A stretch of 64,000 bases of DNA from Vibrio tubiashii (GCF_028551255.1 NZ_CP117029.1:372001-436000); one strand, 5' to 3'. Positions 27,782 through 36,339 are shown, numbered from the stretch's first letter. Notes: generated from the sequence alone by a model not told the origin. A program made the numbers and translations.

Positions 27782-27813
27782 GAGCCGAAGCTTTGCGCCT
27801 CGGCTCTTTTATT
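27782..27813 (+). terminator. Terminator of the psuA-pvuE operon
   Basis: A stem GAGCCGA/TCGGCTC (27782-27788 with 27800-27806) is followed by TTTTATTATT. It lies 25 bases after the pvuE stop and before the convergent HAD gene. Confidence 0.85.
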
Positions 27814-27824
27814 ATTAGTGCAGG

Positions 27825-28469
27825 CTAAAAAGAATCAAGGAGCGTAATGAGTTGTTCTAGGCTCTCGACTACAGTCATCTTGTCGATGATTTCTGCTTGA
27901 GGTGGTAACAAATCTGGCACCATGACCACAGGACAACCCGCTGCCAGTGCCGCTTTTACTCCGTTATTTGAGTCTTCTAAAACTAAACATTCTTCGGCTG
28001 TCAAACCGAGATGAGTGCAAGCCATTTGGTAGCAGTCAGGGTAAGGTTTAGCGCGTTCGACATCTTCTGCTGTGATGACTAAATCAAACTGAGGTAGGTA
28101 GTCGCTGGTGGTGAAATTGTATTTGACCTCAGCAAGGTGTGAGGAGGTGACAATGGCTGTTGCGAGTCCACGTCGCTTAATGTCTTGGAATAGTGGGTCA
28201 AAACCGGGTTTGAAAGCGATGCCATTGGATCTTAAGCGATGAAAATGGTCGTCGCGAACTTGTTTATAGCGTGATAGGTCGAGTGCGTTTTGAAAGTGCT
28301 CAGCGAGAATCCGTTCGCATTCCGGGTCTTGAACACCGATGAATTGCTGATAGAAGTCGTCGCTTAAGTCGAGGTTTTGTTCACTAGCGGCATACTGCCA
28401 GCTCAGTTTGTAGATAGACTCGGTATCAAAGATAAGCCCATCCATATCGAAAAGAACCGCTTTTAACAT
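27825..28469 (-). CDS. HAD-superfamily phosphatase, last gene of the mannitol operon
   Basis: 214 residues of HAD subfamily IA (beta-phosphoglucomutase/YniC type). The motifs are FDMDGLIFDTE (motif I, nucleophile Asp 8), AIVTSSH (motif II), the Lys of VERAKPYPD (motif III) and LVLEDSNNGVKAA (motif IV). The cap region (about 15-80) fits a small sugar-phosphate substrate. E. coli YniC (HxpB) dephosphorylates hexitol phosphates, so a role in clearing mannitol-1-phosphate is plausible given its place 55 bases after mtlR on the same strand. It has AGGAG before the ATG. The substrate is inferred. Confidence 0.85.
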   Translation of the reverse strand: MLKAVLFDMDGLIFDTESIYKLSWQYAASEQNLDLSDDFYQQFIGVQDPECERILAEHFQNALDLSRYKQVRDDHFHRLRSNGIAFKPGFDPLFQDIKRRGLATAIVTSSHLAEVKYNFTTSDYLPQFDLVITAEDVERAKPYPDCYQMACTHLGLTAEECLVLEDSNNGVKAALAAGCPVVMVPDLLPPQAEIIDKMTVVESLEQLITLLDSF

Positions 28470-28524
28470 GATGTCTCCTGTTGTAAGTCAATAGGAGGCT
28501 GACAATGATAAGTCGTCGTTGTTA

Positions 28525-29055
28525 TTAGAATGGGCTCTCTTTGCCGAGTTCATTACATATCTCGACAATTGCCAGTGAGAGCCCTGACTTTATGATTTGC
28601 TGTTGACGTTGAAGCTGTAGTTGGTAGAACTCAAGATCGATGTCGTCATCTGGTTCGGCGACTTCAAGTTGTACCATGCCCATTTTTTTTACCAAGTTGA
28701 GCTTTTTGATTGGTTGTAAAACGTTGGGGTCAGTGAACTGATAATCAGCTGCGTCACTGTTAAGTTCATTTTTAATTTTGATGATATCTTCTATATCGTG
28801 ATAGACATCATTAGGTAGAACACCTAAGCCAAACAGTAACTTCAAACGGACAGATAAATCGCCTAATGGACCGGAGTCATGGAGCAACGGGCCAACAACC
28901 GATTGCACTGCAAAGTTATCTTTCTGAAAGATTCTTTGCATCAGTGCATCAATTGAGTCATTAAATACGTCAACGGCAGCAATAAAAAAGCCGCGTACCG
29001 ATGGGGCGCTATTTAATCGCTCTATAATGTCGGTTTCATTAATTTTGTCTGCCAT
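28525..29055 (-). CDS. mtlR: Mannitol operon repressor MtlR
   Basis: 176 residues matching the MtlR family, an all-helical protein without a recognisable DNA-binding domain. The signature regions are SVRGFFIAAVDVFNDSIDALM, GPLLHDSGPLGDLSVRLKLLFGLG and PNDVYHDIEDIIKIKNELN. MtlR lowers expression of the mannitol operon, in V. cholerae as in E. coli. It follows mtlD by 59 bases; the gap contains a GGAGGAGA/TCTCCTCC dyad at 29085-29102. Confidence 0.93.
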   Translation of the reverse strand: MADKINETDIIERLNSAPSVRGFFIAAVDVFNDSIDALMQRIFQKDNFAVQSVVGPLLHDSGPLGDLSVRLKLLFGLGVLPNDVYHDIEDIIKIKNELNSDAADYQFTDPNVLQPIKKLNLVKKMGMVQLEVAEPDDDIDLEFYQLQLQRQQQIIKSGLSLAIVEICNELGKESPF

Positions 29056-29114
29056 ATACTGAACTAAAACTTTTTGTTGATGGAGGAGGAGAGTTCTCCT
29101 CCCCGTATTTGTTG

Positions 29115-30263
29115 TTATAGTGCCGCGAAGAAGGATTCGATTTGCGCGACTTCTTTGCTGTTTTCATCCAAACCTGTGTACCTTGCTAGCGTGTGGCGAA
29201 TGCCATGTTCTTGCAAAGAGGTTTGTAGCTCAATTGCTTGCGGATCATCCTCACTCTTATATTTGAGAGCTGCGGCGATACCCTTTAAAAGCGTTTGATT
29301 TTCAGTGCCATACTCAATTGTACCTAGTAATGGCTTCACTAATCTATCATTTGCGCCTAATTTGCGAATTGGTTGGCGGCCGACGCGGTCGACTTCATCG
29401 ACCAAATATGGATTAGCGAATCGACTTAGAATTTTTTCGATATAAGCAGCGTGTAACTCGCGATCAAAGCCATAGCGACGAATCAGGACTTCACCACTTT
29501 CGAACATCGCTTGTTTTACATCCGCTCTAATTTCTGGGTCTTCAATAGCCTGACGTATGGTTTGGTGGCCTTTCAAGCAACCTAAATAAGCCGTAATGCA
29601 GTGACCAGTATTGAGAGTAAACAACTTACGCTCAACGAAGGCCATTAGGTTATCGGTTTTCTCCATTCCAGAAATGTCGGGAATTTCACCTTTAAACTGC
29701 TGCTCGTCAACAATCCACTCGCTAAAGCTTTCAACAGTGACTTCGAGTGGATCATCGTTGGCAGCTTCTGCGGGTGGCACAATGCGGTCAACGGCTGAAT
29801 CGACAAAGCCAACCAACTCATCCGCTTTACCATGCAGTGAGCTATCTAGGTGTTTGTAAACTTCACCTTTGAGGTGAGTGGTGCCACGAACCATGTTTTC
29901 GCAGGCGATAATATTAAGCGGAGATTCATTACCAGATTCAAAGCGCTTTGTGATTCCTGTTGCGATTGTTTTTGCAATAATATCCAACACATTTGGACCA
30001 ACGGCTGTGGTGACTAAATCGGTTTTCGCTATACGCTCAATTACATCTTCACTTGCTGAGTTGACCGCAGTCACGTGAGTTACGGTCTCTATTTGGCACT
30101 CAGTGCCCACAACTTTAACCTTGTACTCTTGTTTGTGACTGAGTTGATCGACAAGCGGAGTATCCACATCGGCGAACGTGACTTCAACATCCGCGTCAGC
30201 AAGTAGCTTTCCAATAAAACCGCGACCGATATTGCCTGCACCAAAATGAACTGCATTTTTCAT
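29115..30263 (-). CDS. mtlD: Mannitol-1-phosphate 5-dehydrogenase
   Basis: 382 residues, exactly the length of E. coli MtlD. It oxidises mannitol-1-phosphate to fructose-6-phosphate with NAD. The N-terminal Rossmann motif [15 protein letters not shown] is clear. [12 protein letters not shown] and the catalytic-Lys region [17 protein letters not shown] (about 210) are also present. It follows mtlA with a 114-base gap that contains a small hairpin and no separate gene. Confidence 0.97.
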   Translation of the reverse strand: MKNAVHFGAGNIGRGFIGKLLADADVEVTFADVDTPLVDQLSHKQEYKVKVVGTECQIETVTHVTAVNSASEDVIERIAKTDLVTTAVGPNVLDIIAKTIATGITKRFESGNESPLNIIACENMVRGTTHLKGEVYKHLDSSLHGKADELVGFVDSAVDRIVPPAEAANDDPLEVTVESFSEWIVDEQQFKGEIPDISGMEKTDNLMAFVERKLFTLNTGHCITAYLGCLKGHQTIRQAIEDPEIRADVKQAMFESGEVLIRRYGFDRELHAAYIEKILSRFANPYLVDEVDRVGRQPIRKLGANDRLVKPLLGTIEYGTENQTLLKGIAAALKYKSEDDPQAIELQTSLQEHGIRHTLARYTGLDENSKEVAQIESFFAAL

Positions 30264-30343
30264 AATTTACCTACCAAATAAAAGAATAAAAACTAACGAC
30301 TCTAGGGTGAGGCCAACTGCATAGGGGGTGACAGTCGACCTCG

Positions 30344-30361
30344 TTTGCTCTCAGGAGCAAA
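30344..30361 (-). repeat. Hairpin between mtlA and mtlD
   Basis: A 7-bp perfect dyad TTTGCTC-TCAG-GAGCAAA lies in the 114-base mtlA-mtlD gap. No T run follows on the minus strand, so it is more likely an mRNA processing or 3'-end protection hairpin than a terminator. Confidence 0.45.
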
Positions 30362-30377
30362 GGTTTTGAGTGAAGGA

Positions 30378-32330
30378 TTACGCGGCTTGTGGATTCCCTA
30401 AAATATTCAGAATCTTAGCCACATCTTGAGTGCTGGTTAGCGTTTCAATCGCTTCAGGCTCATCGAGTGCATTAGTGATGGTAGTGATCACTTGAATGTG
30501 TTCATCATTTTTAGCGGCAATACCAATAACCAGTTTGGCGACATCGTCTTGGTCATCAGTAAATTGAATACCTGCTGGGTATTGGCAGATGACAATACCG
30601 GTTTTCTTTACTTTGTCTTTTGCTTCAATGGTGCCGTGAGGGACAGCAATAGACTCGCCCAAATAAGTTGGGACCAATTTCTCACGTTCAAACATGGCAT
30701 CAACGTATTCTGGTTCTACGTAGCCCATTTCAACCAGTTTGTTACCTGCAAAACGAATCGCGTCTTCTTTGTTGCTAGCGCTTAAGCCTAGGTGGATGTT
30801 TTCTTGTGCGATTTGGAAAACAGAAGGCTGCTGAGGCTCATAGCTGTCATCATTGGCAGCGAGTACAGAGGCTTTAACGTTTTGATCATCATTTGCTGCT
30901 GCCCCTTTCTGAGCGGCAAGAAGCTTAGTGACAAGTTGGTTGTACATTTCGCTGTCTAAAAAGTTAGTCAGAGAAATATGTTGGGCATTAGGAGCATGCT
31001 TGCGAGCACGATCCGTTAGATCTTTGTGGGTAATCACGATATCAGCGCTCTCAGTTAGGCTATTAATGGCTAGATTGTTTACATCAATGTTTAGACCTGC
31101 ATCTTGGACTTTTTTACGCAGCATGCTCGCGCCCATCGCGCTAGAGCCCATACCTGCGTCACAAGCGACAATAATGCTGGTTACGTTTGCAAGATCGATG
31201 TTGCCTTTGTTTTGAGCGTTGACTGTTGAATCTGATTTTGCGCCAGACTTCATTTCTTTCATTTGTGAAGTGGCTTTTTCTAATGCCGCTTTGTCGCCAT
31301 CTTCTTCCGTTGAGGTTTGAGTCTTCATCAGCAAGGCAGCAACGGTAAATGAAACACCAGTAGCCGCTGCAATAGAAGCTAATACACCAACGATAGAGCC
31401 TTTCTGCGTCATCAACAGGATGGCAAAGATAGAACCTGAAGAAGCTGGAGAGACGATGCCCGCGTTAAACATGACGAGTACGAATACGCCTGTCATACCG
31501 CCAGCAATTGCAGCTAGGATAAGACGTGGGTTCATTAGAATATACGGGAAGTAAATCTCGTGGATACCGCCAAAGAAGTGAATAATTGAAGCGCCACCTG
31601 CAGTTTGACGAGCAGTCCCTTTACCGAAAACCATGTAAGCCAACAGAATACCTAAACCAGGACCTGGGTTTGCTTCGATTAGGAAAAAGATCGACTGACC
31701 GGCCTCAGAAGCTTGCTGAATACCTAGTGGTGAGAAGATTCCGTGGTTGATCGCATTGTTGAGGAACAGAATCTTCGCTGGCTCAACAAAAATAGAGGTC
31801 AAAGGAAGAAGGTGCGCTGAGACTAAGAAGTTAACGCCAGCCGCTAGACCACCAGAAAGAACTTTGACAAAAGGTCCAATGAACATGAATGCCAAAATTG
31901 CACATAGCATACCGATGATGCCAGCAGAGAAGTTGTTGACCAACATCTCAAAGCCGCTTTTCACTTTGCCATCAATGTAGTTGTCGAATTTCTTAATTGC
32001 CCAACCACCCAGAGGGCCGACCATCATCGCGCCCATAAACATTGGTATATCAGTACCAACGATGACGCCCATGGTCGTGATGGCACCAACAACCGCACCG
32101 CGATCTCCACCAACAAGTTTACCACCGGTATAACCAATAAGGAGCGGTAGTAAGTAAGTGATCATTGGGCCAACCATAGCCGCTAGCGTTTCATTAGGTA
32201 GCCAGCCAGTTGGAATAAAGAGTGCCGTGATAAAGCCCCATGCGATAAACGCGCCGATATTCGGCATTACCATGTTAGACAGAAAACGACCAAAATTTTG
32301 TATCTTGATCTTAGCATCTGGTGATATCAT
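30378..32330 (-). CDS. mtlA: PTS mannitol transporter EIICBA
   Basis: 650 residues from the ATG at 32330 with GGGGAA just upstream; the frame extends 26 codons further but into the leader. The order is EIIC membrane domain (about 1-340), EIIB (about 385-480; the phospho-Cys lies in VACDAGMGSSAMGASML) and EIIA (about 505-650; the phospho-His lies in ESIAVPHGTI). It imports mannitol and phosphorylates it to mannitol-1-phosphate. It heads the mtlA-mtlD-mtlR-HAD operon. The 500-base region upstream carries a CRP-like site and a candidate antisense RNA. Confidence 0.97.
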   Translation of the reverse strand: MISPDAKIKIQNFGRFLSNMVMPNIGAFIAWGFITALFIPTGWLPNETLAAMVGPMITYLLPLLIGYTGGKLVGGDRGAVVGAITTMGVIVGTDIPMFMGAMMVGPLGGWAIKKFDNYIDGKVKSGFEMLVNNFSAGIIGMLCAILAFMFIGPFVKVLSGGLAAGVNFLVSAHLLPLTSIFVEPAKILFLNNAINHGIFSPLGIQQASEAGQSIFFLIEANPGPGLGILLAYMVFGKGTARQTAGGASIIHFFGGIHEIYFPYILMNPRLILAAIAGGMTGVFVLVMFNAGIVSPASSGSIFAILLMTQKGSIVGVLASIAAATGVSFTVAALLMKTQTSTEEDGDKAALEKATSQMKEMKSGAKSDSTVNAQNKGNIDLANVTSIIVACDAGMGSSAMGASMLRKKVQDAGLNIDVNNLAINSLTESADIVITHKDLTDRARKHAPNAQHISLTNFLDSEMYNQLVTKLLAAQKGAAANDDQNVKASVLAANDDSYEPQQPSVFQIAQENIHLGLSASNKEDAIRFAGNKLVEMGYVEPEYVDAMFEREKLVPTYLGESIAVPHGTIEAKDKVKKTGIVICQYPAGIQFTDDQDDVAKLVIGIAAKNDEHIQVITTITNALDEPEAIETLTSTQDVAKILNILGNPQAA

Positions 32331-32336
32331 AAGAGT

Positions 32337-32457
32337 TCCCCGTTCGATGTTCTGATGAATATTGTAGTAGTACGGTTCGCCAAAACCGCTTGATTGCTTA
32401 GTACCCAATCAATTTACCACACAAATTCAGTTTGGAACTGACAACGGGTTTTTTGTG
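32337..32457 (+). ncRNA. Candidate MtlS-like antisense RNA over the mtlA leader
   Basis: V. cholerae makes MtlS, a roughly 120-nt RNA antisense to the mtlA 5' leader that represses mtlA. Here the plus strand opposite that leader has TATCAT (32325-32330) as a possible -10. A TTCAGTT-TGG-AACTGA hairpin (32426-32441) and a GGGTTTTTT stretch (32446-32452) could form an end, giving about 120 nt. The hairpin is separated from the T run by a few bases, and the -35 is poor. The call rests mainly on position and on the known system. Confidence 0.38.
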
Positions 32458-32806
32458 ATTAGTCGCAAATAAAACACTTCTACCTAATAGTATTTAAGCG
32501 ATCTAGTTCAAATATTTTGGGTGTAACTTTTTTACAAATTAGCACTTGCTCTTTTGTCAATAAAAATTAATCGATCAATGTCTTGTTTTTGATTTTTTAA
32601 TGTCTTGGCACTTAGTGATGTAGGTCACTTTATGTCTTCTTTGATTATTCGAATTAACGATTAATGTGATCCTTGTATGGTTTTGTTGTGAGGGTGTTGG
32701 GGGTTATTTTGTGACTTTTGTCAAGAAAGGGTGATTTCTGTAATTGAGTAACACATCAAACTCACCGTCTAGCCAAGTAAGTTTGTCGCTATTTAAGGCA
32801 GATCGC
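32458..32806. promoter_or_regulatory. mtlA upstream control region with CRP-like site
   Basis: No gene is seen in this stretch. A good CRP-like site, GTGA-N6-TCAC, lies at 32615-32628 (GTGATGTAGGTCAC). Half-sites TGTGATT near 32454 and TGTGATCC near 32665 are weaker. Mannitol genes are cAMP-CRP dependent in related bacteria. The promoter itself could not be assigned with confidence. Confidence 0.55.
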
Positions 32807-32828
32807 GTGGCAGAGTCTCCTCTGCCAC
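32807..32828 (-). terminator. Stable hairpin after the TRAP binding-protein gene
   Basis: A 9-bp perfect stem GTGGCAGAG/CTCTGCCAC with loop TCTC lies 10 bases past the stop of the minus-strand gene. It lacks a T run, so it may be a weak terminator or 3'-end stabiliser. Confidence 0.5.
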
Positions 32829-32837
32829 AAAGTTGTG

Positions 32838-33917
32838 TTAGTTGGTATCTAGGTAAGCTTTAGAAGAGATGTCAGTCCATGCACGTACTTTAGTTAAGTA
32901 CTGTTTTTGTGACTCAATGATCTCTTTCGCTAATGCGTCGCTACTAGCTTGCTGTTCAAGCAATTCGGTGGTTGCTGTTTGCATCGCTTTTAACACTTCC
33001 GGTGGGAAGTCTCTTACTTTTATATCTGGGTACTCCGCACTCATTGTCGCCCAACTATTTGCATTTGCATCGACTGCCTGAGTGTACATATCAAATGCTG
33101 CCACTCGGAATGCTGTTTCCAATATTGTTTGTAGATCTTTAGGTAGTGAATCCCATTTCTTTTTATTCACTAAGAACTGAGTTTCCGAACCCGGTTCATG
33201 CCACGCCGTGTAGTAATAAGGTGCGATTTTCTGAAAGCCCATTCTAAGGTCAAATGCAGGACCTACCCATTCCAGTGCGTCAATGGTTCCTCGCTCCAAT
33301 GAGGTATAGAGTTCTCCCGGAGCGATGTTGGTTGGTTTTGCACCTACTTTTGCCATCACTTCACCAGCAAAGCCTGGAATACGAATTTTAAGTCCTTTTA
33401 GATCGTCTACTGAGTTGATCTCTTTTTTAAACCAGCCACCCATCTGAATGTCAGAGTTACCGCCGGGGAAAGAAAGAAGGTTGTGTGGTGCATAGACTTT
33501 TTCCATTAACTCCATACCGCCACCGCGATAAAACCAAGCATATTGCTCAGTAGAGATCATGCCAAATGGCATGGAGGAGAAGTATAACGTGTTAGGTACT
33601 TTGCCTTTCCAATAGTAGGAGCTTGAGTGGCCCAAGTCGTATTGACCAGACTTGACCATATCGAATATCCCTAAAGGGGCTTTGTGTTTATTAGCGGAAT
33701 CAATACGAATTTTTAAGCGACCGTTTGACATCTCTTCGGCAAGCTTGGCCATGTTCTTGGTTGCATCACCTAAGATGGGGGTATTCGGTCCCCAAGTTTC
33801 GGCAAGTTTTAAGCGGTAGACTTTTTCTGCTGCAAGTGCAGAGAATGAACTAAGAGCAAGTGATAGTGTTAGCGTTCCTGCTAACAGTGAGCGCAGTTTT
33901 AGCTTGGATGGCAACAT
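32838..33917 (-). CDS. TRAP-type solute-binding protein, DctP family, without membrane partners
   Basis: 359 residues. A signal peptide (about 1-29) ends SSFSALA. The mature protein is a DctP-type periplasmic receptor: YRLKLAETWGPNTPILGDA at the N-terminus, the SLERGTIDALEWVGPAFDLRMG segment (about 205-225) that carries family ligand contacts, and DLKGLKIRIPGFAGEVM with the conserved Arg for a carboxylate. TRAP receptors bind organic acids. No DctQ or DctM gene is near, so it must use membrane proteins encoded elsewhere or act in another way. V. cholerae has a solute-binding protein at this position next to olsF. AAGGAAG lies before the ATG. Confidence 0.88.
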   Translation of the reverse strand: MLPSKLKLRSLLAGTLTLSLALSSFSALAAEKVYRLKLAETWGPNTPILGDATKNMAKLAEEMSNGRLKIRIDSANKHKAPLGIFDMVKSGQYDLGHSSSYYWKGKVPNTLYFSSMPFGMISTEQYAWFYRGGGMELMEKVYAPHNLLSFPGGNSDIQMGGWFKKEINSVDDLKGLKIRIPGFAGEVMAKVGAKPTNIAPGELYTSLERGTIDALEWVGPAFDLRMGFQKIAPYYYTAWHEPGSETQFLVNKKKWDSLPKDLQTILETAFRVAAFDMYTQAVDANANSWATMSAEYPDIKVRDFPPEVLKAMQTATTELLEQQASSDALAKEIIESQKQYLTKVRAWTDISSKAYLDTN

Positions 33918-34130
33918 AACTAAGCGACTTCCTTATTGTTGTGTTTTGTTATCTCACCTAGCTTTTATCTTGTTGTTTTTTTCGTCAATCTCATTTTTAT
34001 CTGATCCTGAAAGTGATCTTGGTTTTAATCTCTATAACTATATTTTCAACCAGTTTATTTTCCTAGATGTAAAGGTCGCTTCTATTGCAATCGAGCGATT
34101 AGTGAGGTGTTGTAAGCAGATAATCTGGAT
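33918..34130. other. Non-coding gap upstream of the TRAP binding protein
   Basis: AT-rich sequence between the olsF terminator and the binding-protein start. No gene or clear promoter could be supported. Confidence 0.4.
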
Positions 34131-34162
34131 AACAAAAGTGCTGCCTTGGTCACGCAGCACTT
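34131..34162 (-). terminator. Terminator of olsF
   Basis: A 9-bp stem AAGTGCTGC/GCAGCACTT (34136-34144 with 34154-34162) reads into TTTTGTTAT on the minus strand, 23 bases after the olsF stop. Confidence 0.85.
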
Positions 34163-34184
34163 AGGGGAGGGAGACATGACTTCT

Positions 34185-35945
34185 CTAGATCTCAATATGA
34201 TGGGATTTTAAGTAAGCCTCAGCTTGGTTGGCCCCCATATATCTCGCTAAGGTTTTGAGTGGTACATCTCTTAGATCAACCATGATCAAGCCATCAAGTG
34301 CGTTATTAAAGGCAGGATCAACGTTAAAGGATACTAGCTTTCCATTTAGTCCAAGGTATTGCCTCAATAAGACTGGTACGCCTTTGCCATCATCGATTCT
34401 AGCAATGACCCTTGATAATAGCTGCAGATCGGCAAGGGCTGTGAGCATGCTTGTATTCCAGCTTGGAGCGCTAGTTGATAATGGGTTAGAAGGGGTGACG
34501 TACTCGGCTTTTTCGGAGTCATAGTGATGAAGGGTCATGGTCTCTGCGAGTAATTGTCTTGTTTGCTCACTGTAATCGTTGCTGATACTGACAGGACCAA
34601 ATAGGTGGGTATACTCTGGGTTCTTATCTACATAGGCGGCAATACCTTTCCAAAGCAGCAATAGTGGCGCCATACTCTTCTGATATTTCTCATCGATTAC
34701 AGAGCGCCCCATTTCTATAGATTGACTCATGGTATCGATAAAAGGCTGTTCAAAGTTAAACAAGGTTCTTGAGTAGAGTCCCTTAATCCCATGTTTACTG
34801 ATGAGTTGATCGACCAGTCCTAACCGATAAGCGCCCACGAGGCATCGATGCTCTCTATCCCAAATAAAGAGATGTAAGTAATCACGATCAAACTCGTCAA
34901 GATCAAGATCCAGACCTGTTCCTTCTCCAACTTGGCGAAAGTTGTGTTCTCTCAGGCGTCCGATCTCGTGCAGCATTGAAGGGATATGCTCGGCGGTTGT
35001 ACAGTAGACGTCAAACTCCGCGCTCGAAAGCAACAAATGATCTTCGGGCATGGTGCTGAGATCCGCTTCGAGATCATCAATGGGGAGTTGAGTGGCGATA
35101 GGTAGAAATGAGCTAGATGATAAGTTCTGTTTTTGCTGCGTCAGTGTTTTGCTTTGTAATAAGTAGGTGTTTAAGCGCAGGTAGTTGACGATTTGAGTGT
35201 CTGTGAGTCCATTGACTTCCTTGTATTTGATCGCCGAGCCAATAGAGATTTGAATCTTCTGATGCGTTTTATTGAGCAACTCTCGGCCAAGCATCAAGGT
35301 GCGTAGTAGAGGATGTACTTTCCCCGCGAGATAAAAGCGCTGAGAGTTTTGGCCATCGATAAACACCGGAATGGTGGTTGCTCTTGATTTGCGAATCAAA
35401 CTACTGACTGAGCGACTCCACTCTTTGTCTTCAAGGCGCTGCGCTTTTCTATCGACTAACTGTGAGACCTCTCCCGCAGGAAATAGCAGCAACAGACCGC
35501 CTTGTTCTAAATGCTGGTGGGCTTTACGAAGTGCTTTTAGGTTGGACTTGTGAGCGTTTTGTCCTTCGAATACATCCACACCAATAAAGAGTTCATCAAG
35601 TTCAGGAACCGTTTTTAGGTATTGATTGGCGAGGATCTGAACGTCACTTCTTATTTGAAGGAGTAGCTCGGCAAGAATCACGCCTTCGACACAACCTAGA
35701 GGATGGTTGGCGACAATCACAGTAGAGCCCGATTGCGGAATATGGCTTAACGAACCTTTACACACCTGATAGTCAATACCGAGCACTTCAAGAGTGAAGC
35801 GAAGAAAGGCTTGAGTATCACAGCCAGCAGGGCGCTGAGCATAAAATTTATCGAGCTTATTGAGACCAGTTGCCCATTCAGTAAAGCTCTCTCCTAAGCG
35901 AAATGGGGTCTTTTTCGGTAAACGAAACGGACTAGAAACTTCCAT
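34185..35945 (-). CDS. olsF: Bifunctional acyltransferase OlsF-like (ornithine lipid synthesis)
   Basis: 586 residues from the ATG at 35945 with GAGGA upstream; an upstream ATG at 35999 would add 18 residues. It is a fusion. The N-terminal half (about 60-260) is a PlsC-type acyltransferase with VANHPLGCVEG and LLLFPAGEVSQL. The C-terminal half (about 310-580) is an OlsB-like GNAT/hemolysin-type N-acyltransferase (VGAYRLG, then SIEMGRSVIDEKYQ). In Serratia and V. cholerae such OlsF proteins make ornithine lipids from ornithine by N- and then O-acylation, often under phosphate limitation. Older annotation would call it a putative hemolysin. The acid after the catalytic His is Glu here where many relatives have Asp. 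Confidence 0.85.
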   Translation of the reverse strand: MEVSSPFRLPKKTPFRLGESFTEWATGLNKLDKFYAQRPAGCDTQAFLRFTLEVLGIDYQVCKGSLSHIPQSGSTVIVANHPLGCVEGVILAELLLQIRSDVQILANQYLKTVPELDELFIGVDVFEGQNAHKSNLKALRKAHQHLEQGGLLLLFPAGEVSQLVDRKAQRLEDKEWSRSVSSLIRKSRATTIPVFIDGQNSQRFYLAGKVHPLLRTLMLGRELLNKTHQKIQISIGSAIKYKEVNGLTDTQIVNYLRLNTYLLQSKTLTQQKQNLSSSSFLPIATQLPIDDLEADLSTMPEDHLLLSSAEFDVYCTTAEHIPSMLHEIGRLREHNFRQVGEGTGLDLDLDEFDRDYLHLFIWDREHRCLVGAYRLGLVDQLISKHGIKGLYSRTLFNFEQPFIDTMSQSIEMGRSVIDEKYQKSMAPLLLLWKGIAAYVDKNPEYTHLFGPVSISNDYSEQTRQLLAETMTLHHYDSEKAEYVTPSNPLSTSAPSWNTSMLTALADLQLLSRVIARIDDGKGVPVLLRQYLGLNGKLVSFNVDPAFNNALDGLIMVDLRDVPLKTLARYMGANQAEAYLKSHHIEI

Positions 35946-36267
35946 AGCATCCTCAAAATGGTAGTGGGTCGAAATGAGGATAGGTATGGGATGTTGCAAG
36001 AAGGCTTCAGCGAGATGAGAGTTAGATGATCACCTCATGACGTTTTGATTACCAAAGGCTAATTTGGGAAGGTGATGAGCAAAGGATGCAATAATGATTT
36101 ATTTAAGCATTCTAAAAAATATATTGCTCACAAAATGTACTAAGGTAATGTTAAAGATCAACCTTTAGTGCTAGGTTTGAATAGCGGGTGAGGTTATTAA
36201 AACTTTGGAGCGCAAAGACTCTAAGCATAGTAACCAGTCAAGTTACCTTCGATTTGCTGAGCTGGAA
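35946..36267. other. Non-coding gap upstream of olsF
   Basis: No gene is supported; a short plus-strand frame runs through the ispB terminator and is rejected. On the minus strand about 90 bases before olsF, CGTCATGAGGTGATCAT places two TCAT half-units 11 bases apart, faintly like a Pho box. The match is weak. Confidence 0.3.
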
Positions 36268-36309
36268 CTCTCTAATAAAGAGAGAAACGGGAACCTAGAG
36301 GTTCCCGTT
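36268..36309 (-). terminator. Terminator of ispB
   Basis: A 10-bp perfect stem AACGGGAACC/GGTTCCCGTT (36286-36295 with 36300-36309) reads into TTTCTCTCTTTATT on the minus strand. A second small dyad CTCTCT-AATAA-AGAGAG (36268-36284) adjoins it. Confidence 0.88.
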
Positions 36310-36339
36310 GTTGTATATGCAGTTTACTTATCGCAAAAA

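Noticed and set aside
32331..32408. 26-codon upstream extension of mtlA
   Set aside because: The family starts at MISPDAKIK with GGGGAA before it; the extension reads through the leader opposite the antisense RNA candidate.
33904..34164. 86-codon plus-strand frame with a hydrophobic stretch near the TRAP binding protein
   Set aside because: It starts with TTG inside the opposite gene, runs through the olsF terminator and has no Shine-Dalgarno.
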